This document shows, one piece after another, positions 26,501-34,999 of a DNA stretch of 64,000 nt. How positions within the stretch are numbered: the first letter of the stretch is position 1; the number at the start of each line of letters is the position of its first letter. This DNA is from JAXHMB01 sp034521755 (GTDB lineage: Bacteria; Bacteroidota; Rhodothermia; Balneolales; Balneolaceae): contig JAXHMB010000003.1 of the NCBI GenBank assembly GCA_034521755.1, positions 434,001-498,000 of the forward strand, in the 5' to 3' direction. Under the pieces are notes generated by a model. That model did no database searches and had not been told where the DNA came from. It saw only the letters and a list, made by a program, of their open reading frames with translations. The position numbers and the translations under genes are program-made.

Positions 26501-28850
26501 CATTAATGTAGACCCGGGTCAGTCTATAACAGTAAACGGTGATGTATCCGGCGATGGAGCACTCATCGTTGATGCAGGTACAGCCACGATTGGTGGAGAT
26601 ATTTCTATTGCAAATTTAAGTGCAGGCAATTCAACTGTAACGCTAAATGGAAGTGAGCAACAGCAAATTCCCGGTTCTCTTATTACAGATATTCTTAACA
26701 TCGAAAATACCAGTACAGAAGGAATTACTTCGGATGGTTATGTGAATGCAGATACGAGACTGACTGTTACAAACAGCACACTGACGATGGAATCAGGTTC
26801 CACCCTGGAGATATTTAACGATATAACCGGTAACGGTACTTTAAAAACTGATGACGCAACTGCTCTTATTGGCGGTGACATCACTGTCAATAATGTGGAC
26901 TTTGCAACATCAGATGTAACTTATAATGGTACTGCAGCACAAACCATCAGCAATGCAAAAAACTACCGTAATCTATCTATTACCAATACTACAGCCGGCG
27001 GAGTTACACTGAATGATACTACATCAATCTCACAAGCTTTAACGATCAACAGTGGAGCTACCCTGAGCGCAGTGGAAGATATTAGTGGAGGTACGCTCAA
27101 TGCTGCAGGGGCAACCCTTAGAATAGCCAAGGATGTCTCATTTACTTCTGTTTCAAGTGCGCCCTCAACGGTAGAATTTTTTGGCGGTAATCCCCAAGTT
27201 ATTGGTGCTTTCAATCCTTTCAACAATCTTACTGTAGACAAAAGTGCTGACCGGGTAGTCTCAAATGATGATGTAATAGTAAATGGCACGCTTACTCTTA
27301 CAAGCGGTGATTTAGTGATGGGCAGCGGAACCAATCTGTTAGCTCCAAATCGATCGCTTACAGGCGGTACCATACGCTTTCAGCGTGACCTGTCCTCACC
27401 CGGATGGTATGCTCTCTCATCACCTGTGGCATCAACCTATAACGACCTTCTGGATTCGATCGTAACACAGGGTTATCCCGGAGCTTTTTACGATTCTTCT
27501 GTCTCACCAAATGATACCCTGCAGCCCAGTGTCCTCTATTATAATGAAACCATTGAAGGCACGGATAATCAGCGCTACCGAACCATAAACGACGCTTCAG
27601 ATCCTATTGTAGAAGCAAGAGGCCACTTTGTATTCGTTTTTGGAGACGTGCAGGACGACTCCCGCTATACTAATGCAACACCAAGCACACTCGAGGTCGG
27701 AGGAAATGAGTTCACAGGTTCCGGTTCTGAAGTCAATTTTAATGTAACCTATACTGCAGCTGCCGACACTGGTTGGAATTTGGTAGGAAATCCCTATGGC
27801 GCTACGATTGACTGGGATGACAGCTCTAACTGGACCAAAACAAATATGGATAACACCATTTATGTATGGGACCACACGGCAAATGGTGGAAATGGAGACT
27901 ATTTGGTTTGGAATGGATTTACCGGTTCTCTGGGCAACGGACTTATCGCCCCTTTTCAGGCATTCTGGGTCAAGGCTTCTTCAGCAAATCCTGACCTAAG
28001 AGTCACAGAAGATGCAAAGACTACCGGCGGCATATTCCGAAAACAAGCCTCCACAAGAAAACAAGATCAAAATCCGGTCATTGAGCTTCAACTTGACGCT
28101 AAAAATCTTGAAACATCGGCCTTTATATCTTTTTCTGAAGGGGCCAGTCGATGGAAAGACCGTCAGGACGCTTACCGCCTGACTCCATTTACTGACACCT
28201 TCCTTGAATTTTTTAGCAGCTTTGATGACGGTACGCAATTAACCATCAACAATTTGCCTAGAAAATTTGGTCAGACCATTGAGGTTCCACTTTTCGTTGG
28301 AGGTTCGGAAGGGAATCAATCTATTACTGGCAATTACACAATCTCCTGGCCTAACCTGGATCAAGTGCCCTCAGAATGGGAAATCATTCTGATAGATCAA
28401 AGAACCAATGAAGAGATAGATATTCGAAGGGAATCATTCTATTCTTTTGATGTGCGTGCTAAAAAGAACGGCGGAAACAATAATGCGAAGGTAAAAGGTC
28501 AGTACACAGTGGCATCTAAATCAAATACAGATAATGCCCGATTTACGCTTCGTATCAATCCCGGAGCGGATGCCGGACAAATACCATCAACTTTTTCTCT
28601 TGGCAATAATTATCCCAATCCTTTTAATCCAACTACAACCATTCCTTTTGATCTGCCCCTGCAAAGCAAGGTTACGATTTCGGTTTATAATATTATTGGT
28701 CAAAAGGTGGCAACCATTGCCGACAGGACATTTGAGGCCGGGTCTCATACTGTAAAATGGAGTCCTAATGCTTTAGCTAGCGGTGTTTACCTTTTTATTC
28801 TTCAAACCGACCAGAAGAGATTCACTCAAAAAATGACATTTATTAAGTAA
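23565..28850 (+). CDS. Giant secreted surface protein with Ig-like repeats and T9SS sorting domain
   Basis: This 1761-residue protein has a signal peptide (residues 1-30, SFLLLLCMHQFAFA). Residues about 190-960 are a series of Ig/filamin-like or Big_1-like modules, with recurring QDQFGN or KDAFGN and GTLQGS...DGTYTQ..SS motifs. Residues about 960-1300 are beta-strand-rich repeats (SGATINVDPGQSITVNGDVS type). A globular section follows (PGWYALSSPVAST). The C-terminus is a type A T9SS sorting domain: NNYPNPFNPTTTIPFDL, then NIIGQKVATI and ASGVYLFILQT. It is therefore predicted to cross the outer membrane by T9SS and stay at the surface. Adhesion is an inference from the modules. It heads the surface island. 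Confidence 0.9.
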   Translation: MEFKKTLHKASHCFILSFLLLLCMHQFAFAQQIDPATGGGSISADNFNSGTFTNLSGPVITETSAGQISLGFIEFTAPAGYEWDTGGTAPTVTVDLAPGNNGNTKLAIQFDSRTASKIIFEVTATSDQGPRRPGEATFSGLRIRPTTGSLPNDGTITNTGSSAPTGQTNYGSLSMVAGAPSKIRVETQSDGSGTVVPAQDLTAGNSLTVYSISRDQNDNFLQNITADSWDIANGTEGVTSADITPAGDNKSAVFSSSDTGTGEIQSAASGLTSVNSKTITVKAAAPNAITINTQPSATATAGQNFAQQPIVDVVDVFGNRVKDNNTIQIVASRSAGSGTLQGTKTITVIQGRATYTNLKHNIANDIDIKFSASGFQQVTSNTITVNPAAASQLAFSVQPQNGSRNNALDPGPTVQIQDQFGNDVAQSGTDITITKASGPGNITNSSTTVVPTDANGAALFDNLVFDTNGTYTIDASASGLTNATSNSFEILNSGELAKFNITTTADNPIGTQTAGQSFTIKIQALDGTGALLDGTGQPEYTNKAFVFSVGNTGTGLNDSTANFSGGEITHNVTLENAGDFEISVTGENASGNDITSQSNTFTVNPAAANEDSSIIEVAPSSIVADGSSTALVTVTLKDAFGNQLTTGGDNVAISTDAGTLQGSVTPNGDGTYTQSLQSSTTAQTATISATVNSSAITSGNPTVDFVAGGLDKFVIEQAGGGNIGTQDAGQPFNIRITAQDVNGNTVTSFNGSVNITSNRTIGSGGGSVSLTSGIVDNYAITINGAGQNNVTISATNTVGTQTGTSNAFTVNPGATDASETTITAADRFIENNGTSTTTITIQAKDQFGNNRLSGGETVTLSTTAGTLQGSISDNSDGTYTQTLQSSTNVETATLSGTIGGANIDDDALVSFAEFNTWTSGGGGGPNPTTWDDAGNWTLGVPTSNQAVFIPTNPADANKFPIIKNSDPTIAFLVVESGATINVDPGQSITVNGDVSGDGALIVDAGTATIGGDISIANLSAGNSTVTLNGSEQQQIPGSLITDILNIENTSTEGITSDGYVNADTRLTVTNSTLTMESGSTLEIFNDITGNGTLKTDDATALIGGDITVNNVDFATSDVTYNGTAAQTISNAKNYRNLSITNTTAGGVTLNDTTSISQALTINSGATLSAVEDISGGTLNAAGATLRIAKDVSFTSVSSAPSTVEFFGGNPQVIGAFNPFNNLTVDKSADRVVSNDDVIVNGTLTLTSGDLVMGSGTNLLAPNRSLTGGTIRFQRDLSSPGWYALSSPVASTYNDLLDSIVTQGYPGAFYDSSVSPNDTLQPSVLYYNETIEGTDNQRYRTINDASDPIVEARGHFVFVFGDVQDDSRYTNATPSTLEVGGNEFTGSGSEVNFNVTYTAAADTGWNLVGNPYGATIDWDDSSNWTKTNMDNTIYVWDHTANGGNGDYLVWNGFTGSLGNGLIAPFQAFWVKASSANPDLRVTEDAKTTGGIFRKQASTRKQDQNPVIELQLDAKNLETSAFISFSEGASRWKDRQDAYRLTPFTDTFLEFFSSFDDGTQLTINNLPRKFGQTIEVPLFVGGSEGNQSITGNYTISWPNLDQVPSEWEIILIDQRTNEEIDIRRESFYSFDVRAKKNGGNNNAKVKGQYTVASKSNTDNARFTLRINPGADAGQIPSTFSLGNNYPNPFNPTTTIPFDLPLQSKVTISVYNIIGQKVATIADRTFEAGSHTVKWSPNALASGVYLFILQTDQKRFTQKMTFIK

Positions 28851-29051
28851 CAATATTTTTCACGTTATAAAACTTAAATCTTAGATAATTGTAACATATA
28901 AATACCAATACACTCTTTATATTACTAGGACAACTAAATCCGATTTACTTCTAAATACGTATTTATAGTGCAAAAAGCTTTAATAAAGGCAATTGGAATT
29001 AACATTAAAATTTTCTAATATTTCATATAATATCATCTAACACTACACGCT

Positions 29052-29576
29052 ATGATTGGATATTCTGAAGTTTTACAGACACTGGGAGCAATGGTGATCT
29101 TCTCTTTCATCTTGCTTAATGCCAATAGGCTTGTCCAAAGAAATACTGTTTTTCAGGTTGATGCTGAACTTGAGCAGGAGGTTGTTGCCCTGGCCCAGGA
29201 TATTATCGAAGAATCTCGCACTAAAGAGTTTGATGCCAATAGTACAGGAGATCTGCCACCAGTAAATATTCCCGGTGATTTCACAGATCCGAACGGTTTG
29301 GGTCCAGCGGGTACAACTTCAGAAGATGAGCGGCATGAGTTTAATGATTTTGATGATTTCCATAAGTGGTCGGACACCATTACAACAAAACAGGGTGATT
29401 TTGATGTAAGCTGTGAAGTTTACTACGTAGATGAACCCGATTTTTCAACCAAGGAGAATTACAGAACTACCTATAAGAAAATAGAAATTACCATCACCAG
29501 TAGTTATCTCACTACAAATGATGGACAGCGTCAGTCTTACGTCTTCGACTATATAAGAAACTACTATGCAGATTAA
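29052..29576 (+). CDS. Leaderless PilV-like pilin-fold protein, triad A first gene
   Basis: This 174-residue protein opens MIGYSEVLQTLGAMVIFSF, so a hydrophobic helix begins within about eight residues of the start, like a processed pilin. The helix continues amphipathically (EVVALAQDIIEESRTKEF), as in minor pilins of the PilV/GspI type. A proline-rich, acidic loop and beta strands follow (KIEITITSSYLT). There is no G|FTLxE prepilin site. A Gly-Tyr at position 3-4 is the closest match, and it is not conserved in the paralogue at 31530. It is the first of three tightly spaced genes (12 bases to the next). The assignment rests on topology and context, not on a named family. Confidence 0.7.
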   Translation: MIGYSEVLQTLGAMVIFSFILLNANRLVQRNTVFQVDAELEQEVVALAQDIIEESRTKEFDANSTGDLPPVNIPGDFTDPNGLGPAGTTSEDERHEFNDFDDFHKWSDTITTKQGDFDVSCEVYYVDEPDFSTKENYRTTYKKIEITITSSYLTTNDGQRQSYVFDYIRNYYAD

Positions 29577-29588
29577 CCCAACTTCCTT

Positions 29589-30194
29589 ATGAATATTGGT
29601 ATAGTTACAAGTTATCTTGTTGCAGGCATCATTCTATTATCTATAATTATGATGAACGTGAGTTTGTCTAACAGCTCTACTGAGCTCACATTGACAAATA
29701 TGAAGCGTCAACATATGTCCGGGATTACCCAAACTATTACCAGTGACTTCAATAAGATGGGATATAACCTTACAGAACTCCTTGACCCTATCTTTTTAGC
29801 AGCAGATTCAAATAGAATCTCTTTTCGTTCTAATATTGATAACAGCAGTGATGGCTCAGTAGAAACCGTAACCTGGACTCTGACCACTACAGAAGACAGT
29901 AATTCTGAGAATCCAAATGACTATATCTTAACTCGCAGTGTTGACGGTAATACCATGGAAATTAAGCAAGGCGTCACCCGTTTTTCTCTCAGATATTATG
30001 ATACCTATGGTGCTCCGTTAAACAACAATATGGCAATGCCTGTGAGCTCATCTGACTTTGACCAAATAAGACAAATTAAAGTTTTAATAGAACTGCAGAG
30101 CAAAGAAATGATAAATACAAACACCAGTGGAAGCAGCTACTATGTAAAGACTTTCTGGGAAAAACGGCTGTCTCCTCCGAATTTAGACAATTAA
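29589..30194 (+). CDS. Leaderless PilW-like pilin-fold protein, triad A second gene
   Basis: This 201-residue protein begins MNIGIVTSYLVAGIILLSII, a membrane helix starting at the first residues. A polar helix follows (TNMKRQHMSGITQTITSDFN) and then beta-rich sequence (SVETVTWTLTT, FSLRYYDTYGAPL). In PilW/GspJ minor pilins the same elements occur: helix, a DL..MGY-like segment (DFNKMGYNLTE), and the TYG-like late block. Here no leader peptide precedes the helix. Its paralogue is at 31982, and the N-terminal pattern MN.GIV.S is shared. The protein probably sits in the inner membrane with its globular part outside the cytoplasm. Confidence 0.7.
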   Translation: MNIGIVTSYLVAGIILLSIIMMNVSLSNSSTELTLTNMKRQHMSGITQTITSDFNKMGYNLTELLDPIFLAADSNRISFRSNIDNSSDGSVETVTWTLTTTEDSNSENPNDYILTRSVDGNTMEIKQGVTRFSLRYYDTYGAPLNNNMAMPVSSSDFDQIRQIKVLIELQSKEMINTNTSGSSYYVKTFWEKRLSPPNLDN

Positions 30195-30211
30195 CTTAAA
30201 ATACAACTATT

Positions 30212-31312
30212 ATGGGACGTGCAATGCTAATCATATGTTCTGGAGTGTTAATCTCTCTTGGATATATTACCATGTCGACTTCAAATACAGGTCGGAGCTT
30301 GGCTCAACAAAGTTCTGATTATGCTAAACATATAACAGCCAAGAATGCTGCTCATACAGCCATTCAGATTGCCTTTAACAAAATGAACGATGATGATACC
30401 TGGGCAGGAAACCATCAGGGGCGAAATGATGCCTGGGAATCCACCATTGAAGGTAAAGAAGTTGTGGTTTTTCTAGACAAATATGTTGAGGGTGCAAGCT
30501 TTTGGGATCCTGATACTATTGGGATAGTTGCGGAAGCTAAATTTCTTGGTAAAACAGAATTCATTCGAAGCCTTTATTTAAAAAATAACTTCGATGATTT
30601 TGTCCCCGAATTTAATTCACCGCTTTCTATAGCAACCGATAATTTTTCATTCTCTGCCGGCGGTAGCTCTTCAATTAGCGGCAATGCACCTGATGGGTGT
30701 CCAGAAGATAAACCTGCTGTTACGGTCAATAACCTGACGGACCAAGTCAACGTTGAATCAGAACTTGCAGGTATAGATGCCGAAGGTACTACACCTTTAG
30801 TTAAAAACGATCCGGACTTAAACTACCAACCCACGGATGAACTTATTGCCAGGCTTAAAAACAGTACCGACGTTCAAACCATTTCAGGTAATTATAAAGG
30901 AGAAATGGGAAGCAAAGAAGATCCCGGGGTCTTTTTTGTTGAAGACCAGGCAAAACTTACGGGAGGCATAAGTGAGGGCTATGGCATCTTGGTAGTTCGA
31001 AGTAACGGGGGCTTAGCTTACGAAGATGAAGACGGGGCTACACTTGATATTGCCGGTAATTTTAAATTCAACGGACTGGTAATATTTGAAAATGCCTATG
31101 AATTTAAAGGAAGAGGTACTCCTACGATAAATGGATCTGTATTAGTAGGTACAACTCAAGAGTATGATGATAACGGTGGATCAGCGATAGATATTAATAT
31201 AAACGGTAACTTACATTTACAGTACGATTGCAAAGGAGAGGATTATGCAAAAATGGCAGCCGCACAGTCCATTGGTCAAAACAAGTTTACCAGAATTGTA
31301 ACCTACCAGTAA
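30212..31312 (+). CDS. Leaderless PilX-like protein with beta-rich C-terminus, triad A third gene
   Basis: This 366-residue protein opens MGRAMLIICSGVLISLGYIT, a membrane helix at the N-terminus. A polar helix with AA.TAIQIAFNKM follows, which resembles the AE..A...A pattern of PilX/GspK pilins. The C-terminal 200 residues are strand-rich, with glycine-rich turns (FSFSAGGSSSISGNAPDG, LDIAGNFKFNGLVIFENA, TINGSVLVG), like the beta-solenoid part of PilX-type proteins. The MGR start is shared with the paralogue at 32594. A terminator lies 18 bases after the stop, ending this transcription unit. Confidence 0.7.
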   Translation: MGRAMLIICSGVLISLGYITMSTSNTGRSLAQQSSDYAKHITAKNAAHTAIQIAFNKMNDDDTWAGNHQGRNDAWESTIEGKEVVVFLDKYVEGASFWDPDTIGIVAEAKFLGKTEFIRSLYLKNNFDDFVPEFNSPLSIATDNFSFSAGGSSSISGNAPDGCPEDKPAVTVNNLTDQVNVESELAGIDAEGTTPLVKNDPDLNYQPTDELIARLKNSTDVQTISGNYKGEMGSKEDPGVFFVEDQAKLTGGISEGYGILVVRSNGGLAYEDEDGATLDIAGNFKFNGLVIFENAYEFKGRGTPTINGSVLVGTTQEYDDNGGSAIDININGNLHLQYDCKGEDYAKMAAAQSIGQNKFTRIVTYQ

Positions 31313-31330
31313 GAGGTGCTTATTTTAGAA

Positions 31331-31365
31331 AGGTGCTCCAGATATCTCTGAAGCACCTTTTTTTG
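31331..31365 (+). terminator. Rho-independent terminator after triad A
   Basis: AGGTGCTCCAG (31331-31341) pairs with CTGAAGCACCT (31348-31358) with one mismatch, followed by a T run. It separates triad A from triad B. Confidence 0.85.
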
Positions 31366-31529
31366 TTACCTGTCATCTATATTAGATACTTTCTATTAAG
31401 AAAAGCTAACTAGGAATAAATAGAAAAAATATAGAATATAAAGATTGAATATATAGACATTAGACATTTTGTACTCTATGTAAGAAGCAGAGCTTTTTAC
31501 CTCAACATGAAGTCATCAAGGTTACCATT

Positions 31530-31955
31530 TTGCAAAGCTATGATGAAATATTATATACACTTGGAGCAATACTGATCTTCTCCATGCTTACTCTTCAAGT
31601 CAATCGAATGTTCATAACGAGTGAAAAAAGTTCTTTAGAAGGCGAAGTTAAATACAATGCTATTGCAGTGGCTCAGGATCATATTGACCAAATAAGATGG
31701 ATGTCGTCTGAATCAGAGCTTAATGAATTTGTTAATGACTTCCCTAAAATGATAAATGTAGAAACAGGTTCAGGCACAACGCTCCCCTATTATGTAGAAA
31801 TTAATGTGGAAGATGAATCAATATCAGGTTCAAATGTAAAGAACCGGCACATTACCGTAACGGTGCGAAGTAGTTATTTGGGGTGGGGACGAGACCCAAC
31901 GGTCGATAATAATAATTATGTTAAAGCTGATTTTATCAAAAGTTTCGCAAACTAA
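31530..31955 (+). CDS. Leaderless PilV-like pilin-fold protein, triad B first gene
   Basis: This 141-residue protein starts at a TTG codon. The start is supported by alignment to the triad A paralogue: M.xYxExLxTLGAxxIFS is shared at the same distance (MQSYDEILYTLGAILIFSML here). An ATG at 31507 is in another frame. The amphipathic continuation (AIAVAQDHIDQIRWMSSES) also matches. The C-terminal strand reads HITVTVRSSYL, close to the paralogue's EITITSSYLT. The position that is Gly in triad A (MIG) is Ser here, so a prepilin-peptidase site is not conserved. Confidence 0.7.
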   Translation: MQSYDEILYTLGAILIFSMLTLQVNRMFITSEKSSLEGEVKYNAIAVAQDHIDQIRWMSSESELNEFVNDFPKMINVETGSGTTLPYYVEINVEDESISGSNVKNRHITVTVRSSYLGWGRDPTVDNNNYVKADFIKSFAN

Positions 31956-31981
31956 TATTTAACTAAGATTCAAACCCTATT

Positions 31982-32575
31982 ATGAATACGGGAATTGTAG
32001 TAAGTTTTGTTGTAGGCGGATTGTTTATGATCGCTCTTTTAACCCTCAACAACCGGGTAATGCTGGATTCTACAAAATCTAATGTGGACTTAGCTAATAA
32101 ACAGCGACTGGATGGAATCCGGACACTCGTAGATTATGACTTCTCCAGTATTGGATCAGGTAAGGGGGCAGAAATTACAAGCTTTTCTTCAAAAAAAATT
32201 GAGTTTAAAGCTGATCTTGAAGGAAATGGTACCAAAACAGTAATTTGGGAATTTAAAGATAATGACAGTGTAGATAGAACTAAAAATCCGAATGACTATA
32301 AACTGATAAGAACTATTAAAAACAAAAGCGGATCATCTATTGAAAGCCAGCTTGAACTTGCTGTGGTTGACTTTAAAATGACAGCATATGATGAAATCAC
32401 AGACGGATCACCAACCACGCAGGTTAATGACATTGAGAGCTTTCTTATTGAAATTGTGTATCAATCAGCAGAACCAACCGGTAAAGGCACAGATGGAAAT
32501 GATTATTATCCAAGTTCAAGGTGGAGAAAGTACATAGTGCCCAACAATCTTCAGTTAAATACAAAGATTAAATAA
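31982..32575 (+). CDS. Leaderless PilW-like pilin-fold protein, triad B second gene
   Basis: This 197-residue protein begins MNTGIVVSFVVGGLFMIALL. It aligns with the triad A second gene through MN.GIV.S, the polar helix, a WEF.D/T.T.D..PNDY block (KNPNDYKLIRTIKNKS) and late motifs. The shared order is N-terminal helix, IR/LVDYDFSSIG-type segment, then beta-rich sequence. It lies 26 bases after the first gene of triad B and 18 before the third. No leader or secretion signal other than the N-terminal helix is visible. Confidence 0.7.
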   Translation: MNTGIVVSFVVGGLFMIALLTLNNRVMLDSTKSNVDLANKQRLDGIRTLVDYDFSSIGSGKGAEITSFSSKKIEFKADLEGNGTKTVIWEFKDNDSVDRTKNPNDYKLIRTIKNKSGSSIESQLELAVVDFKMTAYDEITDGSPTTQVNDIESFLIEIVYQSAEPTGKGTDGNDYYPSSRWRKYIVPNNLQLNTKIK

Positions 32576-32593
32576 TACTTTAACTTTCCTGTT

Positions 32594-33907
32594 ATGGGAC
32601 GTGGATTACTAATTTTAGTAGCGGGATTTGTTGTTTTCACTGGATTGGTGCAGCTGAATATTCAAAAAAGACAGGCGATAATACCTGAACGTAACGCTGA
32701 ATATTTTTCAGAATCTCAGCTCCATAATATAGCAAACAGCCTTGCAGATTATGCCGTAACTGAAATACAAAATAACGGAACCTGGGATCAGGGATACTAC
32801 CCAAATAATTTTATGGGAGCTGAAGGCAGTGTAGAAGTATTTACTTATGATGACTATAAAGCAGGCAATTCCAGTATCCCTTCAGATCATGGAATTACAT
32901 ACTGGAATGAGTTTACCGTGTTAATTGTAAGCAGGGTACAAAAGAACAACTATCAATCTTCTACCCAGGTCGTTATGACCAAAGACTCATTTTCAAGATA
33001 CACCTACTTTACAGATTCCGAGCCAAGCAATATTTACTTTCATGATGGGGATGTGATGGGAGGGCCTGTGCACAGCAATGGTACCATCAAAATTGCAGGT
33101 TCTCCAACCTTTAAAGGGAATGTCACCAGCCCAAATATGTGGGAAGGACACACCAGTTATGATAATGATCCAATATTTGAAGCTGATACGAATTTTAGCG
33201 CGGATTCCATTGATCTTTACCAGAGTGCCAATATTGAAGACCTCAAAAATGCTGCAACAAATGGTGGATTGAGATTTAACAGCGATATTCAGGCATATTT
33301 CAAAACCCAGGTTTCATTTGATGATACACTGGGACTCGTAGATATTGCACAATGGAATGGCAGTTCCTGGGATACTGAAACAACCTATGACCTTTCCAAC
33401 ATAAACGGCGTTATTTCTACTACCGGCAAGATATATACAAAGGGTGAAGTAAAAGGAAAAGTTACGCTTCATTCCGAAAAGATTGTTAAGATTGAGGGCG
33501 ATTTAACCTACCATAAATATCCGCTTGATGATCCTTCTTCTACCGACCTTTTGGGCATTGTAAGTGAAAAGGATGTTATAGTAGATAAAGACGCACATGA
33601 AGATGTAGGAACAGAAGATATTAATATACATGCTTCAATCATGGCCATTGATCAATCATTTTACGTAGAAAACTATTCAGATACCAATGAAGGATATCGG
33701 GGTACTATTTACCTTTTGGGAGGTCTCCAGCAGCAAGTGAGAGGGCCTGTTGGCACTTTCAACAGTAGCGGACCCGCATCCGGTTTTGACAAAGATTATT
33801 CTTATGATCAACGACTTCAAACGATCATCCCTCCTGTATATCCCAGAGTGAAATTTTTTACTAGAGTGTCATGGAAAGAAAAACCAGTAACAAAAATTAA
33901 TTCATAA
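32594..33907 (+). CDS. Leaderless PilX-like protein with DUF4900-like C-terminus, triad B third gene
   Basis: This 437-residue protein begins MGRGLLILVAGFVVFTGLVQ. The helix is followed by AEYFSESQLHNIANSLADYA, as in PilX. From about residue 155 the motif MGGPVHSNGTIKIAGSPTFK appears, which is typical of DUF4900-type PilX-like proteins that form beta-helical surface domains. Later repeats (GVISTTGKIYTKGEVKGK) are consistent with that. It is the longest of the pilin-like proteins and may be the tip or adhesive part. It ends one base before the next small gene. Confidence 0.72.
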   Translation: MGRGLLILVAGFVVFTGLVQLNIQKRQAIIPERNAEYFSESQLHNIANSLADYAVTEIQNNGTWDQGYYPNNFMGAEGSVEVFTYDDYKAGNSSIPSDHGITYWNEFTVLIVSRVQKNNYQSSTQVVMTKDSFSRYTYFTDSEPSNIYFHDGDVMGGPVHSNGTIKIAGSPTFKGNVTSPNMWEGHTSYDNDPIFEADTNFSADSIDLYQSANIEDLKNAATNGGLRFNSDIQAYFKTQVSFDDTLGLVDIAQWNGSSWDTETTYDLSNINGVISTTGKIYTKGEVKGKVTLHSEKIVKIEGDLTYHKYPLDDPSSTDLLGIVSEKDVIVDKDAHEDVGTEDINIHASIMAIDQSFYVENYSDTNEGYRGTIYLLGGLQQQVRGPVGTFNSSGPASGFDKDYSYDQRLQTIIPPVYPRVKFFTRVSWKEKPVTKINS

Positions 33908-33908
33908 C

Positions 33909-34310
33909 ATGAGGCTGCTTCATTTTTTAACTTCATTTTTTGCAGCAATGATTATAACAATTGCTGCACTGCCTTTGGCCGCGCAAAATACCGTTACCTT
34001 TAAAGTAAATCTTACGCCGCAATTGGAAGATAGTATTTTTGTGCCCGGCCGCGATATTGCTTTGCTGCAAGGTAACCTCTACCCTCTCACTCCAACACAT
34101 CGATTTCAACTTACGGAAGGTTCAGAAATTGATAGCATCTATACCGTTGACGTAAACTTCCCATTAACAGCAATTAATAAAGAGTTAAAATACACCTTCA
34201 TCCTAAAAACACCGGAAAAGGAAATTACAGAAATGAATCCTCGTTTTTTGAGAATTAAAAAAGGTGACAGAGAACTTGATGCTCTTTATTTTGATACCTT
34301 TGCTTGGTAA
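33909..34310 (+). CDS. Small exported beta-sandwich protein, triad B associated
   Basis: This 133-residue protein has a signal peptide (residues 1-25, ending PLAAQ). The mature part reads VTFKVNLTPQLED, then IALLQGNLYPLTPTHRF, ELKYTFILKTPEKEI and RFLRIKKGD. The V.F.VNL...V...G.....L pattern resembles small starch-binding (CBM20/48-like) domains, but the aromatic sugar-binding residues are not obvious, so I would not call it that. It is separated from the triad B third gene by one base and followed by a terminator, so it belongs to the same transcript. Confidence 0.6.
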   Translation: MRLLHFLTSFFAAMIITIAALPLAAQNTVTFKVNLTPQLEDSIFVPGRDIALLQGNLYPLTPTHRFQLTEGSEIDSIYTVDVNFPLTAINKELKYTFILKTPEKEITEMNPRFLRIKKGDRELDALYFDTFAW

Positions 34311-34338
34311 ACGCCCTACCTATTATCTATGAATTTTC

Positions 34339-34370
34339 AAAGGCACTAAAATATTTCAGTGCCTTTTTTT
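34339..34370 (+). terminator. Rho-independent terminator after triad B
   Basis: AAAGGCACT (34339-34347) pairs with AGTGCCTTT (34358-34366), followed by a T run, 28 bases after the small exported gene. It closes the pilin-like gene cluster before the chaperone-usher locus. Confidence 0.87.
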
Positions 34371-34489
34371 ACTACTCTTTTCTTCAAGAATCCTGAACAT
34401 CTTCAAACGGAAAATTAACTCTTCTTAATTAAAAAATTATAACTGGGAATAACGCTCAATAACCGAGATTTTATAAAAAAATAATAGTA

Positions 34490-34999
34490 ATGAGAAAAGC
34501 ATTGAAAGACTTGGTTATTCTATCCTTTTTGTCCCTCGGGGCATTGCTATATCCTCTCGGCAGTTTGGCTCAATCTGATGTAAGTGTAAGTATTAACGCC
34601 AATATAATCAGCAGCATAGATCTCATAACAATACAATCTATACAATTATCCAAAGAAGAAGCTCAAGACAACATCATCACCATTGATCCTACAACAAGTA
34701 TCAATGCCGGAAAAATGATTGCTATTGGCACACCAAACTCCGACATCACCATAAGTTTTCTGGAGCGGAGAGAACTTACAAGAAACCAGGGAACTGAAAG
34801 CCTGATTTTTAACTATGCCGTAGCAGGGAATGATCAGGATGATCAATCCTCGGCTCAAATTCTTGACCAGGAAAACAGAGATTTTTCGTTTAATGATGAA
34901 GGCAGGTTTTATTTGTGGATTGGTGGAAGTATCGATATTTCTACCGCCACACCTGGAAATTACTCCGGTGATTTTACACTCGAAATCGAATATATATAG
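34490..34999 (+). CDS. DUF4402-like fimbrial subunit, first
   Basis: This 169-residue exported protein has a signal peptide of about 26 residues, ending GSLAQ. The mature part has the beta pattern of DUF4402 proteins: VSVSINANIISSIDL near the start, ITISFLERRELTRN in the middle, and a closing FTLEIEYI strand after GRFYLWIGGSIDISTATPGN. DUF4402 domains are found beside chaperone-usher genes and are thought to be pilin-like subunits. It is the first gene of the locus and its stop overlaps the next gene's start by one base (TAGTG). Confidence 0.72.
   Translation: MRKALKDLVILSFLSLGALLYPLGSLAQSDVSVSINANIISSIDLITIQSIQLSKEEAQDNIITIDPTTSINAGKMIAIGTPNSDITISFLERRELTRNQGTESLIFNYAVAGNDQDDQSSAQILDQENRDFSFNDEGRFYLWIGGSIDISTATPGNYSGDFTLEIEYI

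Noticed and set aside
29052..29090. A class III prepilin cleavage site (MIG|YSE) in the first triad A gene
   Set aside because: No Glu at position +5, no Gly at the same place in the paralogue, and no such site in the other four proteins.
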